Of a stretch of 64,000 nt of DNA, positions 40,771-50,230 are shown one piece after another; the stretch's first letter is position 1, and the number at the start of each line of letters is the position of its first letter. The stretch is taken from assembly GCF_018141525.1 (NCBI RefSeq), contig NZ_CP064655.1:3194501-3258500 (forward strand), in the 5' to 3' direction. Source of the DNA: Miltoncostaea marina. Lineage in GTDB: Bacteria; Actinomycetota; Thermoleophilia; Miltoncostaeales; Miltoncostaeaceae. The position numbers and the translations under genes are program-made. The notes under the pieces are model-generated. The model was given only the letters and a program-made list of their open reading frames with translations, did no database searches and was not told the DNA's origin.

Positions 40771-42293
40771 GACGCGCCCTCCGCGGCCGGGTGGAACGCC
40801 GCGGCCCCATCCCCGGCGCGCGCGGCGGGCCCGCAGCCGCCGGGCCCGCCGGCGAACTCCAGCCCGCACGCGCCCTGCTGGGCCGTCAGTGCCCCGGCCA
40901 GCTCGGCGTGGGCGCTCGGGATGACGAAGCGCTCCTCGTACTTCGCCAGGGCGAGCAGCCGGTACATGTCCTCCATGTCGCCGACCGACATTCCGACCGA
41001 GGCCGCGAGCGACGCGTCCCCCTCGCCGCCCAGCGACAGCTCGCGCATGTAGCGCCGCATGGCGGCCAGCTGCCTGAGCACGCGGCGGATCACCCGGTCG
41101 TCGCCCGCGGCGAGCAGGTTCGACAGGTACCGCACGGGGATGCGCAGGCGGTCGATGGCCGGGAAGACGTCGTCCGGGTCGGCCGTGCTGCCCTCGCCCT
41201 CGATCATCCCCATGACCGGCGACAGCGGCGGCACGTACCAGACCATCGGCAGGGTGCGGTACTCGGGGTGCAGCGGCAGCGCCACCCGGTGGCGCACCGC
41301 CAGCGCGTACACCGGCGAGCGCCGCGCGGCGTCGATCCAGTCGGCCGGGATGCCCTCGGCCTCGGCCGCGCGGACGACCTCGGGGTCCTGCGGGTCGAGG
41401 AAGACCGCCAGTTGGGCGTCGAGGAGGCCCGCCGGGTGCTCGACCGAGGCCGCCGCCTCCACCCGGTCGGCGTCGTAGAGGACCACGCCGATGTAGCGGA
41501 TGCGCCCCACGCAGGTCTCGGCGCAGACGGTGGGCATGCCCGCCTCGACGCGCGGGTAGCAGAGCGTGCACTTCTCGGCCGTGCCGGTGCGCCAGTTGAA
41601 GTAGACCTTCTTGTAGGGGCAGTTCGAGACGCACATGCGCCAGCCCCGGCAGGCCTCCTGGTCGACCAGCACGATGCCGTCCTCGTCGCGCTTGTACATC
41701 GCGCCCGACGGGCACGAGGCGACGCAGCTCGGGTTGAGGCAGTGCTCGCAGATGCGCGGCAGGTACATCATGAAGACGCGCTCGTACTCCATCCGCACGG
41801 CGTCCTCGACGTCGCGCAGGTCGGGGTCGGCGGGCGCGTGCTCCGGGGCGCCGGCGAGGTCGTCCTCCCAGTTGGGCCCCCAGCTGATCGCCATCGGCTC
41901 GCCCGTCACGGCCGAGACCGGGCGGGCGACGGGCTGGTGCTCGGACGGGCCCGCGCCGGTCAGGGCGTCGTAGTCGAAGGTGAACGGCTCGTAGTAGTCG
42001 TCGAGCGACGGCAGGTCGGGGTTGAAGAAGATGTTGAACAGCCGCCGCGAGCGCGAGCCGCTGCGCAGCCGCAGGCGCCCGTCCGGGTCGCGCTCCCAGC
42101 CCCCCTTCCAGGCGTCCTGGTCCTCCCAGCGCCGGGGGTAGCCGACGCCGGGCTTGGTCTCGACGTCGTTGAACCACATGTACTCGGCGCCGTCGCGGTT
42201 GGTCCACACGTTCTTGCACGTGACGCTGCAGGTGTGGCAGCCGATGCACTTGTCGAGGTTCATGACCATCCCGACCTGGGCCCGGACGCGCAT
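40767..42293 (-). CDS. narH: Respiratory nitrate reductase beta subunit
   Basis: 508 residues. Carries four Fe-S clusters between NarI and NarG. Four cysteine groups are seen: CIGCHTCSVTCKN, CEHCLNPSCVASCP, CRGWRMCVSNCPYKK (with the Trp typical of the 3Fe-4S cluster) and CTLCYPRVEAGMPTVCAETC. YPRRWEDQD and RLRSGSRSRRLFNIFFNP are family segments. The C terminus is Gly/Ala/Cys-rich and longer than needed. ATGA overlap with narG. Confidence 0.96.
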   Translation of the reverse strand: MRVRAQVGMVMNLDKCIGCHTCSVTCKNVWTNRDGAEYMWFNDVETKPGVGYPRRWEDQDAWKGGWERDPDGRLRLRSGSRSRRLFNIFFNPDLPSLDDYYEPFTFDYDALTGAGPSEHQPVARPVSAVTGEPMAISWGPNWEDDLAGAPEHAPADPDLRDVEDAVRMEYERVFMMYLPRICEHCLNPSCVASCPSGAMYKRDEDGIVLVDQEACRGWRMCVSNCPYKKVYFNWRTGTAEKCTLCYPRVEAGMPTVCAETCVGRIRYIGVVLYDADRVEAAASVEHPAGLLDAQLAVFLDPQDPEVVRAAEAEGIPADWIDAARRSPVYALAVRHRVALPLHPEYRTLPMVWYVPPLSPVMGMIEGEGSTADPDDVFPAIDRLRIPVRYLSNLLAAGDDRVIRRVLRQLAAMRRYMRELSLGGEGDASLAASVGMSVGDMEDMYRLLALAKYEERFVIPSAHAELAGALTAQQGACGLEFAGGPGGCGPAARAGDGAAAFHPAAEGAS

Positions 42294-45200
42294 CAGTACT
42301 GGACCTCCGACTGGCGCCGGCGGATGACCGTGAGCTCGTCGCGCTGCGACCCGGTGGGCCCGTAGTAGTTGAAGCCCCACGAGAGCTGCGCGTAGCCGCC
42401 GATCATGTGGGTCGGCTTGATCTGGATCCTGGTGAGCGAGTTGTGGGTGCCGCCGCGCGTGCCGGACACCTCGGAGAGCGGCACGTTGATGTGCCGGTCC
42501 TGCGCGTGGTACATGACCGAGGTCCCCTCGGGGATGCGGTGCGAGACCACCGCCCGGCAGGCCACCACGCCGTTGCGGTTGTAGGCCTCGATCCAGTCGT
42601 TGTCGCGCACGCCGATCCTCCCGGCGTCGAGCGGGCTCAGCCAGATGACCGGGCCGCCGCGGAAGAGCGTCAGCATGTGCAGGTTGTCCTGGTAGGTCGA
42701 GTGGATCGACCACTTGGAGTGCGGCGTCAGGTAGCGCAGCGTCACCTCGGCCACGCCGTCGTCGATGCCCTGGTAGCCGAGGTGGCGGGCCAGGTTGAGC
42801 GGCGGCCGGTACGCCGGCAGGCCCTCGCCGTACTCGAGCATCCACGGGTGGTCGAGGTAGAAGTGCTGCCGCCCGGTGAGGGTGCGGAACGGCACCGAGC
42901 GCTCGATGTTGATCGTGAACGGCGAGTAGCGGCGCTCGCGGCTCTCCATGCCGGACCACTCCGCGGAGGCGATCACCTTGCGCGGCTGCACCTGGGTGTC
43001 CTCGTAGGTGATGCGCGTCTCGGCGTGCTCGGCGGCGAGGTCCGCGAGGGGGGTGCCGGTGCGCCGCTCGAGCGCGTGGAAGCCCTCGAGGGCGAGGCGC
43101 CCGTTGGTGGTGCCCGAGAGGGCGAGGATCGTCTCGCAGACCTGCTCCGCGCGCTCCATCCGCGGGCGCCCGCCGGCCGGTCCCCCCCGCGCGCGCCCGT
43201 GGCGCAGCGCGAGCTCGGCGACCTCCCGGTCGGGGGTCCAGCCGACCCCCTTCCAGGCGGTACCGGCGGTCTCGACCAGCGGCCCGAGCGCGGTCATGCG
43301 GGCATGCAGCGCGGGGTAGTCGCGCTCGACGGCGATCAGCCGCGGCATGGTGCGACCGGGCACCGGCTCGCACTCACCGTGCTTCCAGTCGCGCACCGGC
43401 GCGCCGATCTGGGCGAGCTCGTCGGGGCTGTCGTGGAGCAGCGGCGCCGCGACGAGGTCGGTGCGCACCCCCAGGTGGCGTTCGGCCAGCCGCGAGAACG
43501 ACTCCGCCAGGCGCACGAAGATGTCCCAGTCGGTGCGGGTCTCCCAGGGCGGCCCGATGGCCGGCGAGAACGCGTGCACGAACGGGTGCAGGTCCGTGCT
43601 CGAGATGTCGTGCTTCTCGTACCAGGTGGCCGCCGGCAGCACGACGTCCGAGTGCAGGCACGAGCCGTTCATGCGGAAGTCGAGCGTGACGAGCAGGTCC
43701 AGCTTGGCCTCGGCCGCCTCCTCGCGCCACACGACCTCGCGCGGTCGCAGCGCGGGCGGGGACTCCCCGCCGCGCACCGCCGAGGTGGTCACCCCGAGCA
43801 GGTGCTTCAGGAAGTGCTCGTGCCCCTTGCTGGAGGAGCCGAACAGGTTCGAGCGCCACAGCGTCAGCACGCGGGGGAAGCTCTCGGGCGCGCCGGGGTC
43901 CTCGGCGGCGAAGCGCAGCCGGCCGGCGGCGAGCTCGCGCACGGCGTAGTCGGCCGGCGCGACGCCCTCGGCCTGCGCCTCGGCCGCGACGTCGAGCGGG
44001 TTGCGGTCGAAGCTCGGGTAGGCGGGCAGCCATCCCATGCGGGCGGCCTTCGCGTAGAGGTCGGCGACGTGGGCGCCGGCCAGCGCGCCGTCGCCGAGCG
44101 GCGAGGCGAGCTCGTCGGCCGCGAAGGCCTCGTAACGGTACTGCTCGGTGGCGAGGTACCAGAACGGGGTCGCGGCCTGGTGGCGCGGCGGGCGGCTCCA
44201 GTCGAGCGCGAAGGCGACCTGCGAGAAGCCGGTGATCGGCCGCACCTTCTCCTGGCCCACGTAGTGGGCCCAGCCGCCGCCGTTGACGCCCTGGCAGCCG
44301 CACAGCATGACCATGCCGAGCATCGCCCGGTAGATCAGGTCGGAGTGCAGCCAGTGGTTGGTGCCGGCGCCCATCACGATCATCGAACGGCCGCCGGTGC
44401 GCTCGGCGTTGCGGGCGAACTCGCGCGCGATGCGGGTGACCAGCCCGGCGTCGACGCCGGTGATCGACTCCTGCCAGGCCGGCGTGCAGGGCTCGGGGTC
44501 GTCGGGTCCGGCCGGCCAGTCGCCCGGCAGGCCATCGCGCGCCACGCCGAGCTGGGCCGCCAGCAGGTCGAAGACCGTCGTGACCAGGTGGCCGCCGACG
44601 CGCCGCACCGGCACCCCGCGGCGCATGACGCCGCCGCCCTCGGTCTCGCCGACGTCGAAGCGGGGCAGGTCCAGCGCCACCGACTCGCCGCTGCCCAGCA
44701 TGGAGAGCGCCGGCCGAACGTCCTCCAGGTCGAGGTTCCAGCGCCCCGCGCCCTCGTCGCCCCAGCGGAAGCCGATCGAGCCGTTCGGCACGGCCGGGGC
44801 GCCGGCCGCCGCGTCCCACACGACCGTCTTGGCCTCGGCGTGCTCGCCCGCCTCGCCCAGGTCGGCGGCCGTCAGGAAGGCGCCCGCCACGTGCGCGTCG
44901 CCCCGCTCGCGCAGCCGCACCAGGAAGGGCAGGTCGGTGAAGCGGCGGACGTAGTCGGCGAAGTACGGCGTCTCGCGCTCGACGTGGAACTCGCGCAGGA
45001 TGACGTGGGCCATCGCCAGGGCGAGCGCGCCGTCGGTCCCCGGCTGCGCCGCGAGCCAGTGGTCCGCGAACTTCGTGTGGTCCGAGTAGTCGGGCGACAC
45101 CACGACCGTCTTCTGGCCCCGGTAGCGCGCCTCGGTCATGAAGTGCGCGTCGGGGGTCCGCGTCATGGGGATGTTCGAGCCCCACATCATCAGGTAGGTG

Positions 45201-45940
45201 GCGTTCCACCAGTCGGCCGACTCGGGCACGTCGGTCTGGTCGCCCCAGACCTGCGGCGAGGCGGGCGGCAGGTCGGCGTACCAGTCGTAGAAGCTGGTGA
45301 GCACGCCGCCCATGAGCGAGACGAAGCGGGCCCCCGCCGCGTAGGACGCCATCGACATGGCCGGGATCGGCGAGAAGCCCACGACCCGGTCCGGGCCCCA
45401 GCGGCGGATGGTGTGGACGTGGGCGGCCGCGACCATGTCCGCCACCTCGTCCCAGGAGGCGCGCACGAAGCCGCCCTTGCCGCGGCGCGAGGTGTAGGCG
45501 GCGCGCGCCTCCGGGTCGCCGACCACCGCCGCCCAGGCCTCGACGGGATCGCCGGTCCGTGCCAGGGCCGCGCGGTAGCGCTCCATCAGCGCGCCCCGCA
45601 CGTACGGATGGCGGATGCGCAGCGGCGAGTAGACGTACCACGAGAACGACGCGCCCCTGGGGCAGCCGCGCGGCTCGTAGTCGGGAACGTCCGCGCCGTT
45701 GCCGGGGTAGTCGGTCTGCTGGGTCTCCCAGGTGACGATGCCCTGCTTGACGTGGACCTTCCACGAGCAGGAGCCGGTGCAGTTGACGCCGTGCGTCGAC
45801 CGCACGATGCGGTCGTGCTGCCAGCGGTCGCGGTACGCCGACTCCCAGCCGCGGCCGCGGCGGCGATCGAGGCTGCTCCACCCGCCGTCCGGCCGGCTCG
45901 CAACGCGGCGGAAGAAGCGCGGGATGCCCGGCGTCACCAT
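42293..45940 (-). CDS. narG: Respiratory nitrate reductase alpha subunit
   Basis: 1215 residues from ATG 45940, with GGAGG upstream. Molybdopterin (bis-MGD) catalytic subunit reducing nitrate to nitrite. The FS0 cluster ligands are HGVNCTGSCSW (His, Cys, Cys) and RGCPRGASFSWY (Cys); the Mo-site region is SFYDWYADLPPASPQVWGDQ; further markers are GSNIPMTRTPDAHF, TNHWLHSDLIYRAML and VLPAATWYEKHD. There is no twin-arginine signal (the start is MVTPGIPRFFRRVASR), so it is the cytoplasm-facing Nar type. Heads the narGHJI-narK operon and is divergent from a metal-site regulator across 282 bases. Confidence 0.97.
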   Translation of the reverse strand: MVTPGIPRFFRRVASRPDGGWSSLDRRRGRGWESAYRDRWQHDRIVRSTHGVNCTGSCSWKVHVKQGIVTWETQQTDYPGNGADVPDYEPRGCPRGASFSWYVYSPLRIRHPYVRGALMERYRAALARTGDPVEAWAAVVGDPEARAAYTSRRGKGGFVRASWDEVADMVAAAHVHTIRRWGPDRVVGFSPIPAMSMASYAAGARFVSLMGGVLTSFYDWYADLPPASPQVWGDQTDVPESADWWNATYLMMWGSNIPMTRTPDAHFMTEARYRGQKTVVVSPDYSDHTKFADHWLAAQPGTDGALALAMAHVILREFHVERETPYFADYVRRFTDLPFLVRLRERGDAHVAGAFLTAADLGEAGEHAEAKTVVWDAAAGAPAVPNGSIGFRWGDEGAGRWNLDLEDVRPALSMLGSGESVALDLPRFDVGETEGGGVMRRGVPVRRVGGHLVTTVFDLLAAQLGVARDGLPGDWPAGPDDPEPCTPAWQESITGVDAGLVTRIAREFARNAERTGGRSMIVMGAGTNHWLHSDLIYRAMLGMVMLCGCQGVNGGGWAHYVGQEKVRPITGFSQVAFALDWSRPPRHQAATPFWYLATEQYRYEAFAADELASPLGDGALAGAHVADLYAKAARMGWLPAYPSFDRNPLDVAAEAQAEGVAPADYAVRELAAGRLRFAAEDPGAPESFPRVLTLWRSNLFGSSSKGHEHFLKHLLGVTTSAVRGGESPPALRPREVVWREEAAEAKLDLLVTLDFRMNGSCLHSDVVLPAATWYEKHDISSTDLHPFVHAFSPAIGPPWETRTDWDIFVRLAESFSRLAERHLGVRTDLVAAPLLHDSPDELAQIGAPVRDWKHGECEPVPGRTMPRLIAVERDYPALHARMTALGPLVETAGTAWKGVGWTPDREVAELALRHGRARGGPAGGRPRMERAEQVCETILALSGTTNGRLALEGFHALERRTGTPLADLAAEHAETRITYEDTQVQPRKVIASAEWSGMESRERRYSPFTINIERSVPFRTLTGRQHFYLDHPWMLEYGEGLPAYRPPLNLARHLGYQGIDDGVAEVTLRYLTPHSKWSIHSTYQDNLHMLTLFRGGPVIWLSPLDAGRIGVRDNDWIEAYNRNGVVACRAVVSHRIPEGTSVMYHAQDRHINVPLSEVSGTRGGTHNSLTRIQIKPTHMIGGYAQLSWGFNYYGPTGSQRDELTVIRRRQSEVQY

Positions 45941-46152
45941 CGACCTCCGTGGGTGCGGTGCCCCTGCCGGTCCATGCTCCACGCACGGGGCCCTCGCCGG
46001 CGTCGGGGGCGGCGCGGCGGCGGCGCGGCGGCGGGCGCAGGCGAGGTGCGGGTTGGCCGCAGCCCGCCCGGGGCGATCCCCGCGATCGTCGCCATGAGCC
46101 TCGTCCCGGCCATGGCCGCGTTCTATCGTCGGGGGGGACCTCGAAGAAATGG

Positions 46153-46172
46153 CCCCGATGTCCCCATCGGGG
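46153..46172. promoter_or_regulatory. Palindrome in the narG/regulator intergenic region
   Basis: Perfect 8-base arms (CCCCGATG at 46153-46160, CATCGGGG at 46165-46172) with a 4-base centre, 51 bases before the regulator GTG and ~213 before narG. Candidate operator for the adjacent regulator. No FNR/CRP-type TTGAT-N4-ATCAA site is seen in the region 45941-46222; the rest of this 282-base gap shows no other clear element. Confidence 0.45.
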
Positions 46173-46222
46173 CGTCCCGCGGGCTCCACCGGGCGCCCGC
46201 ACGCGACGGAAGGGGGCGCACG

Positions 46223-46942
46223 GTGGGCGACGGGGCGGCGACCGGCGGGGCCGCCGGCGCGGTGGACGCCCTCGCCCCCTCCCGGCACCTCCGCGCCGCG
46301 GCGCTGGCACGCCCGGCGGCGCGGCGCATCGCCGAGCTGCTCGCCGTCGCGCGCGGGCCGCTGACCGCCGGCGAGATCGCCGTCGCCGCCGGTCGGCACC
46401 ACAGCGGCGTGCGCGGCCACCTGGCGGCCCTCGAGGCCGTCGGGCTCGTCGAGGGGCGGACCGACCCGGCCCGCGGGCGCGGCCGGCCGGCGCGCCGCTA
46501 CCGGCTCGTGCCCGACCCCGACGGACGCGAGGCCGACGGCCATCGCGAGCTGGTGCGGCTGCTGATGGCGCTCGTCGGCCGGCTCGCGCTGACGTCCGAG
46601 GAGGTGGAGCGCTTCGGCGTGGAGCAGGGCCGCGCGGTGCCGCGCCCCGGCGGCGGCGTCGCCGAGCTGTGGACCGCGCTCGAGCGCCTGGGGTTCGCGC
46701 CCCGGCCGGGCGCCGGGGGGCCGTCCCGCGAGATCATCCTCGACCGGTGCCCCTTCATCGACGGGGTCGAGGCGCCGGGCGGCCGGCTGATCTGCGCCCT
46801 CCACCGTGGCCTCGCCCGCGGCATCCTCGGCACGGCCGCCGCCGGGGTCGTCCTGGAGGACCTGATCGCGATGCCGCCGCGCGGCGCCGGCTGCCGCCTG
46901 CGGCTCGCTCAGCCGACGATCACGGTGGCGATCGAGAAGTAG
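46223..46942 (+). CDS. HTH transcriptional regulator with putative Cys/His metal or Fe-S site
   Basis: 239 residues from GTG 46223, preceded by GAAGGGGG. Residues ~28-100 form a winged helix (ArsR/MarR/DeoR-like): RIAELLAVARGPLTAGEIA, GVRGHLAALEAVGLVEGR and the wing RGRPARRYRLV. The C-terminal domain carries ILDRCPFIDG, LICALHRGLARG and GAGCRLRL, giving C176, C191, H194 and C224 as possible ligands, in the style of SufR-like Fe-S regulators. Divergent from narG with a palindrome between them, so it is a good candidate regulator of nitrate respiration, perhaps sensing oxygen, NO or iron. The 3' end overlaps the convergent MgtE-like gene by 34 bases. Confidence 0.8.
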   Translation: MGDGAATGGAAGAVDALAPSRHLRAAALARPAARRIAELLAVARGPLTAGEIAVAAGRHHSGVRGHLAALEAVGLVEGRTDPARGRGRPARRYRLVPDPDGREADGHRELVRLLMALVGRLALTSEEVERFGVEQGRAVPRPGGGVAELWTALERLGFAPRPGAGGPSREIILDRCPFIDGVEAPGGRLICALHRGLARGILGTAAAGVVLEDLIAMPPRGAGCRLRLAQPTITVAIEK

Positions 46943-47886
46943 ATCAGGATCGAGAGCAGGTCCTGGATCACGGTCGCGAGGGGGCCGCTGCCGAAGGCGG
47001 GGTCCACCCCCACGGCGCTGAACAGGCTCGGGAGGGCCATGGCCACGACCGTCGCGGTCGTGCACGCGGCCAGCAGCGCGAGCGCCACCGCGGCGATCAC
47101 CTCCGCGTCGCCCCAGGCGGGCAGGCCGATCGCCACGAACGCGGCGGCGATCACCGCGCCCACGATCACGCCCGTCAGGAGCTCCCGCCGCGCGATGCGG
47201 CGGATGCCCACGCCGACCGACAGGCCGCGGATGACGAGCGCCTCGGTCTGCGTGCCGACGGCGTCGGCCATGTAGACGATCCCCGGGATGAACAGGGTCA
47301 GCAGCACGTTGCGCTCGAGCTCGTCCTCGAACCGGCCCACGATGACCGCGGCGAGCAGCGCGCCGGCCAGGCCCAGCAGCAGCCAGGGCAGGCGGTGCCA
47401 CACGCGCCGCGGCACGCGCTCCTCGCTCGCCTCGCGCGCCGACCGACTGCCCGCCGCGTACCCGCCGAGGCGCGCGAGGTCCTCGTCGTGCTCGCGCAGG
47501 AGCACGCCGAGCAGGCGGTAGGGCGGGATGAGGCCCACGAACCGGTCGTCGTCGTCCACCACGGCCATCGTGCCCTCGTGCCGGCGCACCGCCCGCCACG
47601 CCGCGACCTCCTGGTCCGCGCCGGGCGCGATGCGGGGCGGGTCGGCGTCCATCCGCTCCCGCACCGGCTCGTCGTCGGGGGCGGCGACGAGGTCGACCAT
47701 GCGCACGAGCCCGGCCAGCCGGGCGCCGTCGAGCACGGCGAGGGCGTCGACGCTCTCGAAGCGCCGCCCCGCCATCGCGCGCCGCACGTCGCCGGCCCGG
47801 TCGCCGGCGGAGCAGGTCGGCACATCGGCGACCGCGAGGGCGCCGGCGACGTCGAGGGGGACGGCGGGGGCGGCGGTGTCCGGCAT
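46909..47886 (-). CDS. MgtE-like divalent cation transporter with CBS domains
   Basis: 325 residues. N-terminal CBS pair (~residues 10-135: ESVDALAVLDGARLAGLVRM and MAVVDDDDRFVGLIP), then a linker and five helices from ~residue 170. The MgtE pore motifs are recognisable but altered: YMADAVGTQTEALVIRGLSVG and GVDPAFGSGPLATVIQDLLS. The large MgtE N domain is absent, so the protein is shorter than classic MgtE (~450). Likely a Mg2+ or other divalent cation channel whose gating by the CBS domains is retained. Confidence 0.82.
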   Translation of the reverse strand: MPDTAAPAVPLDVAGALAVADVPTCSAGDRAGDVRRAMAGRRFESVDALAVLDGARLAGLVRMVDLVAAPDDEPVRERMDADPPRIAPGADQEVAAWRAVRRHEGTMAVVDDDDRFVGLIPPYRLLGVLLREHDEDLARLGGYAAGSRSAREASEERVPRRVWHRLPWLLLGLAGALLAAVIVGRFEDELERNVLLTLFIPGIVYMADAVGTQTEALVIRGLSVGVGIRRIARRELLTGVIVGAVIAAAFVAIGLPAWGDAEVIAAVALALLAACTTATVVAMALPSLFSAVGVDPAFGSGPLATVIQDLLSILIYFSIATVIVG

Positions 47887-47987
47887 CGGACCTCCTTCGG
47901 TGGGCGTCCCGCCGACGATACGAGCGGGGGGCGGCGGGCGCAGGCGTCCGAGGCGCCGCCTTGCGCCCCGGGGCCGGCCGCCCCACG

Positions 47988-49310
47988 ATGGCGGGCGTGC
48001 CCGCGCCCGCCCGCCCCACCGCCCCGCACGACGCCGCGCGCGTGCAGCGACGCACCCTGACCGCGCTCGTGGCGGCGCAGGTGCTGGGGGGCGTGGGGCT
48101 CGCGGCCGGGGTGGCCGTGGGCGCCCTGCTCGCGCGGGACCTGCTCGGCGGCGACACCTTCACCGGCGTCCCGGTGGCGGTGGCGACGGCCGGGGGCGCG
48201 CTCGGCGCGCCCCCGCTCGCGCGCCTGATGGACGCCCGCGGGCGGCGGCCGGGGCTGGCGCTCGGCTACCTGCTCGGCGCCGCCGGCGCCGCGGTGGTGG
48301 TCGCCGCCGCCGCGGCCGGCAGCTTCGCGCTGCTGGTGGCCGGCATGGCGCTGTTCGGCGCCGGCAACGCCGCCAGCCTGGCCGCCCGGTTCGCGGGCGC
48401 CGACCTGGCGCCCGCGCCGGCCCGGGCGCGGGCCGTCAGCACGGTGCTGTTCGCGACCACCTTCGGCGCGGTCGCCGGGCCGACCCTGATCGACCCCACC
48501 GGCGCCGCGGCCGGCGCCGCCGGCCTGCCCGCCCTGGCTGGGCCCTTCGCGCTGTCGGCCCTCGCGTACGCGTCGGCGGCGGCCGTGGTCGCGGTCGCGC
48601 TGCGCCCCGACCCGCTGCTCACCGCCCGGGCGCTGCGCGCGCCGGTCCCGGCCCCGCCCGCGCCCGCGGATGCGGGCGGGGGCGGGGGCGGCGGCTGGTC
48701 GGACCTCGCCGGCGGCGCCGCCCTCACCGGCGTGTCGGCGATGGTCGCCGCCCAGCTGGTGATGATCGCGGTGATGACGATGACCCCGCTCCACATGCGG
48801 GGGCACGGCCACGGGCTGACGGTCGTCGGGCTCGTGATCAGCGTGCACATCGCGGGGATGTACCTCCTCTCGCCGCTCGTCGGCCTGGTCACCGACCGCC
48901 TCGGGCGCATGCCCGCGCTGCGCGCCGGCGCGGCGTGCCTCACCGCGGCCGGGCTGCTCGCGGCGCTCGCCGACCCGTCGGCCACGGCCGCGCTGATGAC
49001 GGCCCTGTTCCTGCTCGGCCTGGGGTGGAGCCTCTGCCTGGTGGCCGGCAGCGCCCTGCTGGTCGACGCCGTGCCGCTGGAGCGGCGCACCGGCGCGCAG
49101 GGCCGCTCGGACCTGCTGATGGGCCTCGCCGGCGCCACGGGCGGACTGGGGTCGGGCGCGGTGCTCGGCGCGGCCGGCTTCTCCGCGCTGGCGCTCGCCG
49201 CGGCGGTCGTGTCGATGGTCGTGCTGGGCCCCCGGTGGGTCCGTGCGCCGGAGGCGGTCAGCGGTCCGCGGGGCCGCGACCCCGCGCCAGGGCCCACTGC
49301 TCACGGATGA
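47988..49310 (+). CDS. Major facilitator superfamily transporter
   Basis: 440 residues from ATG 47988. Twelve helices in two bundles of six; motif A type loops are APPLARLMDARGRRPG and VTDRLGRMPALRAG. The central cytoplasmic loop (~residues 220-250) is Ala/Pro/Gly-rich. No substrate signature is recognised; the drug:H+ antiporter-like pattern fits an efflux pump. The 3' end overlaps the convergent YbhN-like gene by 53 bases. Confidence 0.82.
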   Translation: MAGVPAPARPTAPHDAARVQRRTLTALVAAQVLGGVGLAAGVAVGALLARDLLGGDTFTGVPVAVATAGGALGAPPLARLMDARGRRPGLALGYLLGAAGAAVVVAAAAAGSFALLVAGMALFGAGNAASLAARFAGADLAPAPARARAVSTVLFATTFGAVAGPTLIDPTGAAAGAAGLPALAGPFALSALAYASAAAVVAVALRPDPLLTARALRAPVPAPPAPADAGGGGGGGWSDLAGGAALTGVSAMVAAQLVMIAVMTMTPLHMRGHGHGLTVVGLVISVHIAGMYLLSPLVGLVTDRLGRMPALRAGAACLTAAGLLAALADPSATAALMTALFLLGLGWSLCLVAGSALLVDAVPLERRTGAQGRSDLLMGLAGATGGLGSGAVLGAAGFSALALAAAVVSMVVLGPRWVRAPEAVSGPRGRDPAPGPTAHG

Positions 49311-50202
49311 GGCCGCGCGTGCCGCCCCAGCCGATCGTCGCCGCGAGGGCCACGGCGCCGAGCGCCACGTTCCAGGCGGTGAGGATTGCCTGCTGCCCGA
49401 GCGAGTACGCCGCCACCGTGGCGGTCGGGGCGACGTCGGCGAGCACCACGGCCGCCAGCGCCTGCTGCGTGCCCACGCCGCCCGGCGTGACGGCCACGAG
49501 CGTCGAGACCGACATCACGGCCACGACGAGGAACACGGTGCGGGGGCTCACCGGCACCCCGTAGGCGCGCATCAGGACCGCCACCAGGGCGAGGCGGGTG
49601 GTCCACGCGGCGAGCTGGGGCAGCAGCACGCCCGCCGCGTAGCGGCGCGGCGAGCGCAGGATGGCGGCGCCCTCGCGCGCGTCGGCGAGCGCCCGGCGCA
49701 GGCGGCGGCGCAGCAGCCGCGCGACGACGAGGCCCGCGGCGGCGGCGGCGAGCGCGAGCGCCGCCGCGAGCGCCGGCCGGTCGAGGAGCGCGCTGAAGTG
49801 CACCTCGCTCGCCCCGGGGAAGGTCGTGAAGAGGAACGCGTACACCGCCGCGCCGGCGGCGCCGTAGAAGAGGGTCTGGACCACCTGGGCGCCGAGCAGG
49901 CCCGGCACGGTCGACCCCGGCACCATGCCCCGCAGCAGCCCGAGCATGGCCACGGTGCCGGCCTGGGCGGGCAGCACGTGGTTGAGCGCGTCGCCGCCGG
50001 CGTAGACGCCGAAGACCGGCGGGTACCGGACGCCCCCCGCCGGGTACGCCGCGCGCAGGATGTTGCGCCACGCGAGGGCGTTGAGCCCGGCGATCAGCGT
50101 CTGGAGGGCCACCGCCGCGAGCAGCGCCCCGGGGGACACGCGGCCGAGCTCGTCGCCGACCCGCGCGAACCATCCCGCGATCTCGCCGAGGACGCCGCCC
50201 AC
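49258..50202 (-). CDS. YbhN/UPF0104 (LPG synthase membrane domain-like) protein
   Basis: 314 residues, seven or eight membrane helices. It matches the flippase-like domain of lysylphosphatidylglycerol synthase: ALLAAVALQTLIAGLNALAW near the N terminus, HVLPAQAGTVAMLGLLRGM and SVSTLVAVTPGGVGTQQAL (the GG.G signature). The aminoacyltransferase half of MprF is absent, so it probably moves or holds a lipid. A 28-base gap follows the eRF1-like gene, and it may share its transcript. Confidence 0.82.
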   Translation of the reverse strand: MGGVLGEIAGWFARVGDELGRVSPGALLAAVALQTLIAGLNALAWRNILRAAYPAGGVRYPPVFGVYAGGDALNHVLPAQAGTVAMLGLLRGMVPGSTVPGLLGAQVVQTLFYGAAGAAVYAFLFTTFPGASEVHFSALLDRPALAAALALAAAAAGLVVARLLRRRLRRALADAREGAAILRSPRRYAAGVLLPQLAAWTTRLALVAVLMRAYGVPVSPRTVFLVVAVMSVSTLVAVTPGGVGTQQALAAVVLADVAPTATVAAYSLGQQAILTAWNVALGAVALAATIGWGGTRGLIREQWALARGRGPADR

Positions 50203-50230
50203 CGGGCCAGGCTACGCCCGGCCGTCCGCG

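Noticed and set aside
45941-46222. FNR-type site upstream of narG
   Set aside because: No TTGAT-N4-ATCAA-like sequence was found; only the CCCCGATG dyad is present.
42407-46942. A 1511-codon plus-strand open frame across narG and narH
   Set aside because: Only its last 240 codons (from 46223) form a real protein; the rest mirrors narGH and has no domain.
45941-48163. Upstream extension of the narG frame through the regulator and MgtE-like genes
   Set aside because: NarG has a clear ATG with GGAGG at 45940 and matches the family N terminus there; the extension is Arg-rich antisense.
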